64,000 bases of DNA from Morella rubra (Eukaryota; Streptophyta; Magnoliopsida; Fagales; Myricaceae): positions 5,367,947-5,431,946 of the forward strand of contig CM025849.1 of assembly GCA_003952965.2 (NCBI GenBank). Direction: 5' to 3'. The notes beneath the pieces were generated by a model. That model was not told the DNA's origin. It was given only the letters and a program-made list of their open reading frames with translations, and made no database searches. Shown piece by piece: positions 1-10,600 of the stretch (position 1 is its first letter; every line of letters starts with the position of its first letter). The position numbers and the translations under genes were made by a program.

Positions 1-735
1 ATTGCTTACCGTCATCTTTACCGACCTCGACACCGTCATCTTTACCAATTGGGTGATGGAGGAGGTGTGACAAAAAGTCCGTCTAATCCTTCATCTTCGG
101 CCTCCAATCTGCAGCTTCTGTGTCTTCATATGACTTACTAGAAGGTCCACCAACCTCAAACGAAGGTCCACCAACATCGAATGAATGTCCTCCCAGCTCA
201 GCTAATTCGGGACCACCCAACTCAAAACCTGAATGACTCATTATCACATCTTCCACACACGCAACAGCCTCGACATTAGCGTTGGCATTGATATTCACGT
301 CGAAGAGGTCATCATCGGAACTAAGTGCATCATCCCACCACTTAGTTCCAATCCCAAGACGGCGCCTCTCACATTCTTCATCAACGTCGTCCACCAGGTC
401 AAGTATAGGTGCAGGTTCGAAACCAACAATGTATATCGCAATGATTTCTTTACCCTCGTGTGCAGCCACCATCTGAAGCACATCAGGGTCCCCTGAGATA
501 ATTCGCAGCCCATCAAGAGAGGGTCTGCTCTGGGTCCACGTAAAACAATAGGTCACCATGCTTGTACCCATATTCTTTGACAACTGCTTCTACTTCTATG
601 TGTGACAAGGCAGTTCGCAGTCGTAAGGATCTGGGTGCATAGCCATCTTCCCGCCAACGTAGACGCACCCACCATTCGACCTATCAAATCTCCCCTCGTA
701 ATGGACCTTAAACACAAAAGAATCTACTGCCATTA
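1..735 (-). pseudogene. MULE (MuDR-type) transposase N-terminal fragment, frame-broken
   Basis: Read on the minus strand, the segment begins with ATG at 735 and encodes a stretch containing VHYEGRFDRSNGGCVYVGGK. This resembles the PB1-like N-terminal domain that precedes the MuDR transposase domain in many plant MULE proteins. A conserved-looking block EVEAVVKEYGYKHGDLLFYVD follows in a second frame, and DGLRIISGDPDVLQMVAAHEGK in a third (83-583). The reading frame is therefore broken at least twice, near 610 and near 515. Downstream come acidic residues and GGP repeats typical of the linker in these proteins. The left edge of the window cuts the element, so the catalytic DDE part is not visible. 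I infer a dead element copy rather than a host gene. Family assignment is from pattern recognition only. Confidence 0.6.
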
Positions 736-769
736 GGACCTGCCACAATAAAACTTTTCATTAAAGCTG

Positions 770-827
770 CCGGTCCATTATTCTTTGATACATAAAAACC
801 GGTCCATTATTCTTTGATACATAAAAA
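770..827. repeat. 29-bp perfect tandem duplication
   Basis: Two identical 29-bp copies, 770-798 and 799-827, lie head to tail just upstream (in minus-strand sense) of the MULE fragment. The repeat unit starts CCGGTCCATTATTC. It is probably a replication-slippage product. Confidence 0.85.
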
Positions 828-829
828 CT

Positions 830-3800
830 TTTCTTAGAAAATACATATAATAGCATTCAGCAGTAATATCAATAAACAGAAGAGTCAATTCAAAAGCTGA
901 AATAATGCAAACACCAGTACAAGGAACATAAAGAAAAAGGTATAAAAAAATGGGAGACAAGTAGACAAAAAAAATGATATATTGATCTGACAAAGTAAAG
1001 TAAAAAAACAATCAAATATTTGAGTGCTTACCGAAACAAAATGTTGTCTACTATTTTTGTTTATCCACCCCTTTCAACTTCAAAACGGAGGAAAGACCTG
1101 CAAGAAACAAGAAGGCAAGACACCAATAATTTTCATATTATGCAATAGTAATCTCTTTGGGTGGCATATTTATACGTACTTGACAAATGTAATTCTATTT
1201 TCAATGCTAGAGTTAGTTAATAGTTGAAAGTTAAGCTCAAGAGTGCTAGGTTCTGTACTTAATGTTCTTAATAGGGAGACATAACTTTAACTTCATGGAA
1301 TCAATTATATGCTATGAATAACCTAGGACCAAATTAAAACATAAGAAATAGAAATTAGGGATGAACTTTTTGGAAGTATCTGCGCAAATAACCTAGAACT
1401 TTTTGGGTGAATTCCTTGCACGTGTAGCAGGGACCACATGCTACATGTGCTAAGAAAATACAAATTCCAGTCAATGAACAAGGTACCACATGTTGTCGGC
1501 ACAAAATATGTGCTTCATTCGTCCCATCACTTTTGGACCACCTAAAAGGACTATAAATACTATCTAAACTCACATTTCATAGCATCAAAAATTACAAACT
1601 GCCTATTAAATTAAAAACACTTCCTACGAAATCCTCATCGCAATCCCCAAAATCCCAAAAGTTGTATCCAAATTCCAGCAATTATGGAGCCGAACTAAAT
1701 GGGGAAAGCAAAATGGGCTTACCCTTGAGTCTTCTTCTCCTTCGGATTCAATTGCCGAACTAAATGGGGAAAAAGCCGAGCTCAATCGACTTTTACAGAC
1801 GGAGGCCACTTACAGATCTGCAAAGGGAGGGCTTGACAGATCTGCAATGGATGAACGAGGGTTCTTGGGTGAAATCTGTTTCGGGCTCCTTGGAAAGGAC
1901 ACGAGAGCTTGGCGTCAGGAAGGGTGTTCTTCCTTTTCCTCTTGCTGCTGCTTTGTCTAGGGCACGACAGAATTGGATTTGGGCATCCAATCGGTCTTCC
2001 ATTGGGCGTGGACAAGAGAAGGGCAACGACGTCAATGAAAATTACTTACTAAGGACAGATTCGTCAATTTGGGTGGAGTAGATGCATGTGAGACGCACGT
2101 GTACGAAAAACCGTCTCATTTCACGGTGAATTTAAACGGGGGGCGAGGATTGAGTGATTTTGAAAAATAGGGGTCTCAAATTGTTGGTTTGGAAAATAAG
2201 GGTAGTAACTTGATTTTGCCCCAAAGATATGGGGCTAACTATGAGTTTACCCCATTGTTTATTCTTTTTGTGGCCCCTAAAGTTGTGATTTTATTTTTGA
2301 CTTAAATGCACCCCATATCCCGTGGTATAACTAAGTTATAGATATTTTTATACATAATATCAAGGCCCCATAACTTAACAGTTAAAAAATTTTGTAAAGC
2401 ATTTTTTCTGTTTAAACAAAATTTAGAAATCTAAAAAAGGATCAGAAGACTTAAAAGAAATGAGTAAGAAGAGAGTCCACTCATGATTAAAAAGAAAAAA
2501 ATTACATTTTATTATTTTTTTTCTTTTTTCTTAATTCAAATGTCTTTTTATTTCTTATGTCATCTACAACCCACACAAAAAAATTATTTTTTTAATTCTT
2601 TATGGAGCCTTACACAGAGTGAAGCCTTACGCTATCACTTAGGTTGAATTACCTTTGAAAAAATCTAGCTATTGTGTCGGCCACCTTCCAATATGAATTC
2701 CATACGGATTTATTTGTATGTGCTATTTGCGGATCGAGAATCGAGATCCTTCCTTATACGTAGCACTCGAAGGCAAAACAAGAGTTTTTCGAGGCAAAAA
2801 CAATCTAAAGTCAACATAGCACTTAATCTGGGATGAGAAAAGATGAAGCATCCTATTATATTCACAAATAAAGGGTAAGATCGATATTCACGTGAATCTG
2901 CAACGAAGCAGGAGGTTAACCCTCAAACTCTACCTCATTAAAGCAGAAGCTCCGAATACGAACCAAAAGCCACTGGATTTTGCATGTGCCCCCCTAACAG
3001 AAGGGCGGCAGCGTTTTATGTTTTCATCTTCACCGTCCCACGTTTTCTTGATTTGGGCGCTTGGTTTGGAATTATGTCTGCTAGTAGGTTTTTTCAAAAA
3101 AAAAAAAATAATTTTTTTACTTATTATCACTTTTTCTGCTTATATGTTGGGACAGTAACATTGGTGTTTGTAACGTTCCACTCTACACATTTTTCTTTAA
3201 TTAGCCTCTTCAATTCTAACATATATGTAAACTTACATCAAATGTCAACAGAAATCTAAACTATCAAAATCATCACATTTAGTTTCGAAATTATTAAAAT
3301 TCATTAACGTTTGCCTCGTTATAAGATCTAACTGTCAATATTTTGTCACATATCCTATTTTCTGTATATTTCAATCGTCAAATTCTATGATAGAGCGTAT
3401 ATTGATGTATTTTAAAAGTTTTGAGACTAAATGTGACGATATTGGTCGTTTTTACATTTTTTTGACATTTTGATGTAAGTTTAGGAGATAAAACTGATAT
3501 TTCTACTATAATTTTTTTTTTCTCTTGAATTTATTTATATACTTATTTTGAGACCTTATTGTTTTTTTACTAAAGCGACAAAAGCGGGAGCGGGAGCGGT
3601 TGGTGTGGGGGGGGAGAAGACAGTTTATTTGTTTGCATACTAAAATTTTGGTTCACGAGAGTTGATAAAAAAAAATATATTTAATTTATGAAAGTCGGTA
3701 AAAAGTAAAAAAATAGATGATTTAAGTGAATTTTTTATATGTAATGTATAAAAAAAGACAATTTTATTATTTTATAATTATTTTCAAATAGTCAGGTACT

Positions 3801-3830
3801 TTTGGAATCAATAATTTAGGCAGCTGTTGA
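830..3830. other. AT-rich spacer without a supported gene
   Basis: Only short ORFs with no recognisable domain occur here. The longest (1764-2081, plus) has no codon or motif evidence for being a gene. A TATA-like string (CTATAAATA) is present near 1550 but no transcript unit can be built after it. Long A/T runs and a G-run near 3605 are present. Treated as intergenic. Confidence 0.5.
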
Positions 3831-3837
3831 AGTGACG

Positions 3838-4460
3838 ACTTTTATATATACCGTCTTAGTTTATTTAGGAGCGTTTTCCCACCTAATGATATCAATAATT
3901 TTTTTCCAATGCCCCGCTGGCCCGCCCACCTAATACTTAATGGTAGGTTTAAAAGTAATAGTTGGTGCTATATGCGTTTCAATTAGCGATCCCTTGACTA
4001 AATTATTCCAAAACAAAAACAACACGTGGGATGAAAAATTAAAGGTCAAAGAAATACAACTGTTGAATCAAGTACTATTTTATATATACCAGATTTTGCC
4101 AAAAGAAAAACAGCACCATCATGTCTTGTCCGCTTCAAAACAATCAGATCGATGTATGAGGTCAAAATAACGCACCAGTCGAATCCAATATTTTAATTTT
4201 TTATATACCATCTTATTTAACCCGGCAGCGTTTTCCCACCTAATACATAATTGTCGGGTTATAACAGATGGTTGGTACTATATCGATTTCAAGTACGTCA
4301 CCCCACTAAATTATGCCAGAACGAAAGCAACACCATGAATCAAAGTCCGCAGAAATAAACAAAGTCCAGGAGCAGAAATCCAGACGTAATAAGAAATGGC
4401 GAAGCAGACGAGCTTAATCCCTGGCCTATCTACTCATGTCCTGTCCGCTCCAAAAAAAAA
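3838..4460. repeat. Diverged direct tandem duplication (~350-bp unit)
   Basis: Two successive segments, about 3838-4170 and 4196-4460, share landmarks in the same order. These are TTTATATACC followed by GCGTTTTCCCACCTAAT, then GTTGGTGCTATAT versus GTTGGTACTATAT, then ACTAAATTATTCCAAAAC versus ACTAAATTATGCCAGAAC, and finally TCTTGTCCGCTTCAAAA versus TCCTGTCCGCTCCAAAA. The copies have drifted by substitutions and indels, so this is an old duplication. No coding sequence is evident in either copy. Confidence 0.6.
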
Positions 4461-5280
4461 TTAAAACAAAACAAAAAAAGATCCTTTTAAGGATAATGGA
4501 AGGAAACATAAATTAAGAAAGTGCAGAGAGGAGGCAAGAAATAAAAGAAAAAGCAATACCTCTTGGCCTAGCACGTTGGCCCACCGCTCTAGCTTGATCA
4601 AATTATGCCACATCTTTCGTGTGAATTCCGTTTACCCTTTCTCTTAGAGCTGTTCAAATTCAGTAGTTGTGCCGGTTATCCGCCCAACCGGTACTAAGGA
4701 CACCAGGAATCGGTAAAACCTCTGAATTTCTGCAATTATGGGCCACCAAAACCAGAACCTTGTGTCGGCCACCTCACAAATGTTGAATCAGCAAACAAAA
4801 GTGAAAAAGTAGAGAAGTGCAGAAAGGACACGAGATAAAAGGCAAAACAGATGACTGTAGCTAAATTTAAGATCCTCAATCTACACTAGCAGAAAGACGA
4901 AGGAGTTCAATTCCATGTTCCAAAAGAAAATTATGTGTTATGATTCTCTATATAATTTTTTATCCGAATTATATCATACAATTTAAGAAGAGATAGACGC
5001 CATATATAGATTCCCTACAATTCTTTATTCGAATTATATCGTACAATTTAAAAAAAAATAAATATAATATAAACATCGATATAAAATTTACACTACCTCA
5101 AATTTTATACGAACAATATTAAATAAATAATATAAATATATATATTGTCTCTATCTCTCCAAAATCAAATTTTCGTTTTCTTTTAATCGATTCCAATATC
5201 AAACTTACACTTGAAACCAACATGATGTTTCGAAACATTAAAAAAAAAAAAAAAAAAAAAGCATGGTTCTTCTACCTTCT
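4461..5280. other. AT-rich spacer with no supported feature
   Basis: A/T-rich sequence with two similar short stretches near 4940 and 5020 (both containing GAATTATATC and TACAATTTAA). It ends in an A-run at about 5239-5260. I see no gene. Confidence 0.45.
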
Positions 5281-5729
5281 CTCTAGAATTCATTTTAAAA
5301 ACCCTAGCCCTAGTCTCCCCTCTCTTCCTTTATTTTCGGCGGCGGGAGGAGCTGCTCCTGTCGCCACACACCCCTTTCCAGCTCTCCCTCTTTGACCAGT
5401 TCTCAGCGTTCTCTCCTTCCCTCTATTTGTTTTCTTTCTTTTGGTTTTTTGTTTGGAATCTTGGCAGTTAGATCCCGGTGCTTCTATACGCCATTGGTGG
5501 ACACAACACATCTAGATGTCATCCCCACCTCAAGGAGAGCTCAGCCTCGATCCATTTGACCGACACATGCTAGCCCATGCGCTCGGCCTTGTTCCTTATT
5601 TCTAGGCTGCTTTCGGAAGTCTCTGAAGGCCACACGCCTCTTGGGAGGATTTTGCTAGATTTGGCAAACCCAACGCCATCAAGTTGTCTCTTTTCAGGCA
5701 ACGCAAGAGCCTCACACGCCGCTTACGCC

Positions 5730-6893
5730 TAGGGGTGAATAGCGGATTAGTCGGAAGCGGAATTTAACATTCCGACATCCGGTCCGTTAATTAGCGGATG
5801 GCCAAAATCAACTCCGCTTCCGCTTCCGACTCTTAGCGGACTTAGCGGAAGCGGAAGCGGACTTAGCGGATAGCGGATAGCGGGATTTGGGCCATATTTT
5901 TCGGCCCATTTAATTTAATCTAATCTAATACAACTCCCAAAAAATATAATACGATTTAATTTAATCTAATGTTTTCCCTCATCATCTGATGTAGACACAG
6001 ATTAGGCTACTTCAAAACTGTACTTGAGTGCCAACTGGGGAAAATACGTAGAATGACATCATCATATGGGGATGGAACTGAAATTCTTGGCTTCCATTTA
6101 GCTTCCACAAAAACAGTTAGTTTGTACTCTATTTAAAGTCTCAAGTTTGAAACCTATTAAGTACTTCCAATCCTTTAAAGCTACCTCTCGAGCCATTGAC
6201 CTGATAAATACTTGGTAGAATGAAAGGACAAATAAAATTTAATTAAGATCAGTTGAGATGCATCTAAGCTGACATATATACCCTGCTTTTAAAGAGAGCA
6301 AGCATAACTAATATGTTAAAGCCGGTTTTATGTCTTATGATTCTTCTCAACATCCAGAGAATTAATAGATAGTTCAATGCACACAAGTACACCCACACAT
6401 GCCACGTAAATCACTTTATTCTTGTCCTTTGCATACGCGTGTCAGCAGAACTTAAATAGTGTGTGAAACAGTGAAGGTATAAACAAACTAATTGTTTTTG
6501 TACATATGTGTGCCATATTCACTGGCAACAACTTTGCCAGAGGGGGAGGGGAAATGCTGTGGGCTTGCGGGCTGCGGCGATGGGGGGGACTGGGGGAGGG
6601 GAGGGGAAAGAGAGGAAAAGGATTTAGGGAGGGGGAGGGCAACAACTAAACGACGTCGTCCTATTGAAAATGGGACGACGTCGTTTTAAGACAAAAGGGG
6701 GAAAAATAAAAAAGGGCCGGAACCGGATTTTTCGCCGAACCGGCGGAAAATTCCGCTTCCGGTTCCGCTTCCGTTAGTATCCCAACACGACCTCCGGCTC
6801 CGGTTCCTGAAAGAGGCGGAGCTTATCTTACCGGAACCGGTGACGGAACGGAGCCGGACCTCCGCCGGCAGCCGGACCGGACTTGCAGGCCTA
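5730..6893. mobile_element. Non-autonomous hAT-type DNA transposon, 1,164 bp
   Basis: The element starts TAGGGGTGAATAGCGG at 5730. Its right end, read in reverse, is TAGGCCTGCAAGTCCGG, giving imperfect short terminal inverted repeats. It is flanked on both sides by the identical 8-mer CTTACGCC (5722-5729 and 6894-6901), the target-site duplication size of hAT elements. The subterminal regions carry many copies of short motifs (AGCGGA and GGAAGCGG on the left, CCGGAACCGG and TTCCGCTTCC on the right), a hAT hallmark where transposase binds. No transposase coding region is visible inside, so it would need a transposase in trans. Removing it restores a continuous flanking sequence with one copy of the 8-mer. 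Confidence 0.85.
6648..6686. repeat. Near-perfect hairpin palindrome inside the hAT element
   Basis: AAACGACGTCGTCC (6648-6661) is followed after 11 bases by its exact reverse complement (6673-6686). Each arm also contains the self-complementary ACGACGTCGT. The structure could fold as a strong hairpin. Confidence 0.8.
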
Positions 6894-7680
6894 CTTACGC
6901 CAAGTGTTTTCCCCACATGTCGCTGGCCTTTTTTTGGCTCTTCCGCACTTTCTCTATGGTTCTCTAATTTCGACTCGGCTTTTATTCCTAGGCTATGTAT
7001 CTGTTTGTTTCGACTCTTGTTGGCCTTATTTTGTTTATTGTACTGTTGTTTTTGGCTCCTCATTGGACTTTTCCAATCCCTTGGGATCTTTTCTAGCCCT
7101 TCATAGGTGATTTGTGGTGCCCAAGTTGTCAACACTTTTATTATTAACCCGTCTATGTTTTGATAGCTAAATCTGCTGTTATTGGCCACCAGCTCCCTAT
7201 GCCTAGCATGGAGCATATCAATTCTTTTTGAGATCTTGTTAATTTTCTTTTACAACCTGATGTTTGTTAAGCCTTATGTAGGTTTATCCTTATTTGGCTC
7301 TAAATCTTGAAATGCAAGCCTAATAGCATTATTCAGCACACACAAAAAAAAAAAAAAAACTTTGCAACGAGTGGAGAACCATAATGGCCAAGCTTTTAAC
7401 CTAAATTCAACAGGACAACATGCCACAAACTTCTTTCAAGAAATATATATAACTTTCAACTTGAAGTTTTAGTTCATTTACCAGTACAGAAACTCTAGTT
7501 TATAGGTCACATAACCTTAAATCTAGGTTGTATGGACAAATAAAGAACCCGGCCTCGTACAGTCTTAAAACTGGATTCTTAGCTCCTTTCTCTTTCTATT
7601 CCAAGTGACTCTGGATTCTTTTAACTTTTTTATACCACCTTTACTCAACCTATTCTGTACTACAATGAATCACCAAAATC

Positions 7681-10600
7681 CTAATCTTGCCCTTCATCAG
7701 AATCGGGTTCCACATCAAAAATTTCAGGAAAAGGATCTTCACCATCCAAATCAAATGCATCCCCTGTGGTTTTCTCTGACATTTCTGTTGTGGCAGAAGT
7801 ATTTACACCAACGGTAGTAGATCTATAGCCTTTCGCCGCCGATACATCCTTGCTAGATGCAAATACATTACCTGCATGATCTGATACACCACTGCCTGAA
7901 ACAACCGTCGCAGATACTATCTCTGCACCCTGAAGAACCATCGTTTGACACAGGAACAGTGGCACTCTTTGAAGACACTGGTTCCTTAACTTGTGCTATG
8001 CTCTTATGCAAAAGGTCAGCATCAACCATAATGTCATCATTGTTGTCTCTCATCCTCACATCGACACTAGTTGTTGCTGGCTCGTTCCCCCTCTTATCTT
8101 GAAACCTTGTACCGGATGCACCATCCACACTACGGTTTTCTTCATCACTACCTCCTAAAGCTTCAGGAGGCTCTTCATTATACCTCATATTCTTAGATGG
8201 GATGATGTCTGGAGCCTCGGTTTCTTTGCCATTCTCCAGCCAGCTTTCGTACAGGTCATCCTCCTCCACATTGGGATTATGGTTTCTTATACCCTGTATG
8301 CCACTTGCAAATGGTTCACCATACTTCACACCACCGGAACCCACATTTTCAGAAAATTTACGGCTAACTTCTTCGAAGGAGTTACAACTAGAAGGAGGGA
8401 GATCTGTAAGTGGAAGGGCTCTGGGGTGTATAAGCACCTCCAAGGCTAAAAGAGCATGGGCACAGAATTCAGCAAGTCTTGTTCCAGTTTCTTGCTTGCC
8501 TGCAAACCATTGTCACAGATTAAAGCAATTGGGAAAAGAAACAAAAACAAAACAGCATACGCAAAACAAGATACAATAAGAATAAGGACGATAAATAATG
8601 CCAGCACACCCAAAGGATCAGAGAAGCCATTGCACTTGCCCTCCCTTCCATTTTTTTAATTTTTAGATTGGATGGCTGCAGCATTCCTGAAGGAGGGCAT
8701 AACAGCCCTCTCTAAGAAGTTAAGAACCCTTATCCAGAGAATGGCCATCCTGGAATTGTCACCCTCGGACAAGACCCCACAATCGCAATACAGCCTAACT
8801 TTTCAATCAAATGACATGATTGTTAATTGCCAAATATCCTGATCTTGAAACGCATGGTTGGGCTGTCATCAACATCTTCTTCTAAATTTGTCAAAAGGGC
8901 AAGCATTAATATTGCCTAACAGATATTTCTATCATGATCCTGATCCTGATCCTGATGATGGAAAAGAGAATGACTTTGCTTGCTTCTGATGAGAATTACC
9001 TCTCCGGAAAAGTTCAAGGCCCTGGGCTAGATGAGGGGGGCGAACATGAACCGAGGAAAGAAAAGATGCCAAAAGTGCACGTAATGCTGCAAGCTGAAAG
9101 TCTACCCAACTTGCACTAGATTCATTGGGCTCAACAATCTCAGTGGCCCATCCCTGTTCTAGAGAATTTCTTGCCGTGTTTATCAAAAGAAGATCAACAT
9201 TTGATCGCCAGCATGCAGATCTCAAAGCACCACCCTGCAGAAACCACAGAAATTTTAGCACTCATTAGTATTCATTCAAGGAGACTAAAGGATAGACCGC
9301 TCTATTTATTTTTCCTCATTCACAGAACACAGACAACCTCAAAGATTTTCCATTTCTTATGGTAGAATATAAATGAACAATAATTTAGGTGACATGCAGT
9401 GGACATTCGAGCTAAAAAATTAAAGGGTGGAGCAGCAAAGAATTCCAGGCAATCACAGTTTACATTAGTACTATCTTCTACGAGTAAAAACAATATTATT
9501 AGAAAGAGAGGAAAACCTGTACACACAGGCTGCATATGGAAAATTATCCCTAAAGAGAATCACAATCCAAGGTTCAAAAGACATCAACAAAGTCTACAGG
9601 GGAAGGATATGAACTACCAAAAACAGCAGACACCTCATACAATTAATGCCAAAATAAAGATTTTATCTCAAAAATAGAAACTGCCATCTGGATATCTTTC
9701 CCTCATATTGTCCAAATACTCAGCACTATGTTAAAAGCTCTAGGTAACATCACATCAACAAAGGGAAAATATGGTGTGCCACTGCTAAATTCATTCCAAT
9801 GGAATGATAAATAAGGAAACAGAAAGTATCAAGGCCATGGGATGGGACAAAATATTGTGATCAACCACCGACAAGTTTTGAATTTCCAGGAAATAGGATT
9901 ACATTCTTAGAGAACGTCCTAGAAAGAGGCATCCAAAAGTAAATAAATTGTTGCCACTGGTTATATTTTGGAATTTGTAATTCTATTAGGAACAAAGTGT
10001 CTCCATAATACATAAGGACGACTTTCCTTTACATTCTAGGATTCACTAGACCAAATCAGAATTCTCCAATTTTTGAGGAAAATCAGAAAGGTCCTATACA
10101 GGCTGCCTCTAGTTTGTGCTGGCTTTGTTGCCTGAGTTACCTCTTGTTTGTGCTGGTCTTTGGTTCTGGTCCCTTCTGCTCATGGTACCCCGTTGGAGTT
10201 AAGGATTATGTGGGCTACTTATGTGCTGAAGTGGGTGCTTTATGGGTGGACCTACTGATTGTTCGCTTGGAGATAGCTCTCCTCTTGTTGGATATTTTCT
10301 GTTGTAGCATTGAATGACGGTTAATATTGGTGTAGTATGTGCAGAAATTCTGTTGTATAGCTTCCTAGTAGTAGTCTATCCCTGCTAATTTGTGCAAAAC
10401 TGCTACTATTTCAAAGGTGTTAAGAGTGATTTATTGATTTTCAGCTCTTTTGGTCTTTCGTATAGCATACACGGGGGTATGCTCCCTTGATAATGCACTA
10501 GAGTTTTTTTTCCTAATGAAACTGAACTTACACCAGAAAAAGTTCAGAAAGGTCAAATCAGGTTTTAGGTTATGCTAAAAAGCATGGGCAATAACAAATT

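Larger units (their letters stand above)
5290..7360 (+). pseudogene. Possible retroposed transcript, split by a hAT element
   Basis: The segment begins with a leader-like sequence (AAAACCCTAGCCCTAGTC, then pyrimidine-rich) typical of plant 5'UTRs. It continues GC-rich to 5729, and resumes after the hAT element at 6902 through 7336, where it ends in an A-run (7337-7360). If the hAT element is removed, the flanks join into a short open stretch, but stop codons occur upstream (near 5600) and downstream (near 7097). I do not recognise the protein. A processed pseudogene or LINE-like copy would explain the leader and terminal A-run, but flanking target duplications were not found, so this is inference. 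Confidence 0.3.

Noticed and set aside
1764..2081. 105-codon plus-strand ORF near an upstream TATA-like sequence
   Set aside because: No recognisable domain, overlapping opposite-strand ORFs of similar size, and no splice or homology support; treated as chance.
6686..7216. 176-codon minus-strand ORF
   Set aside because: It crosses the hAT right end and its flank, so it is a composite of transposon and flanking sequence, not a gene.
8202..8579. 125-codon plus-strand ORF
   Set aside because: Antisense shadow of the last PELP1-like exon.
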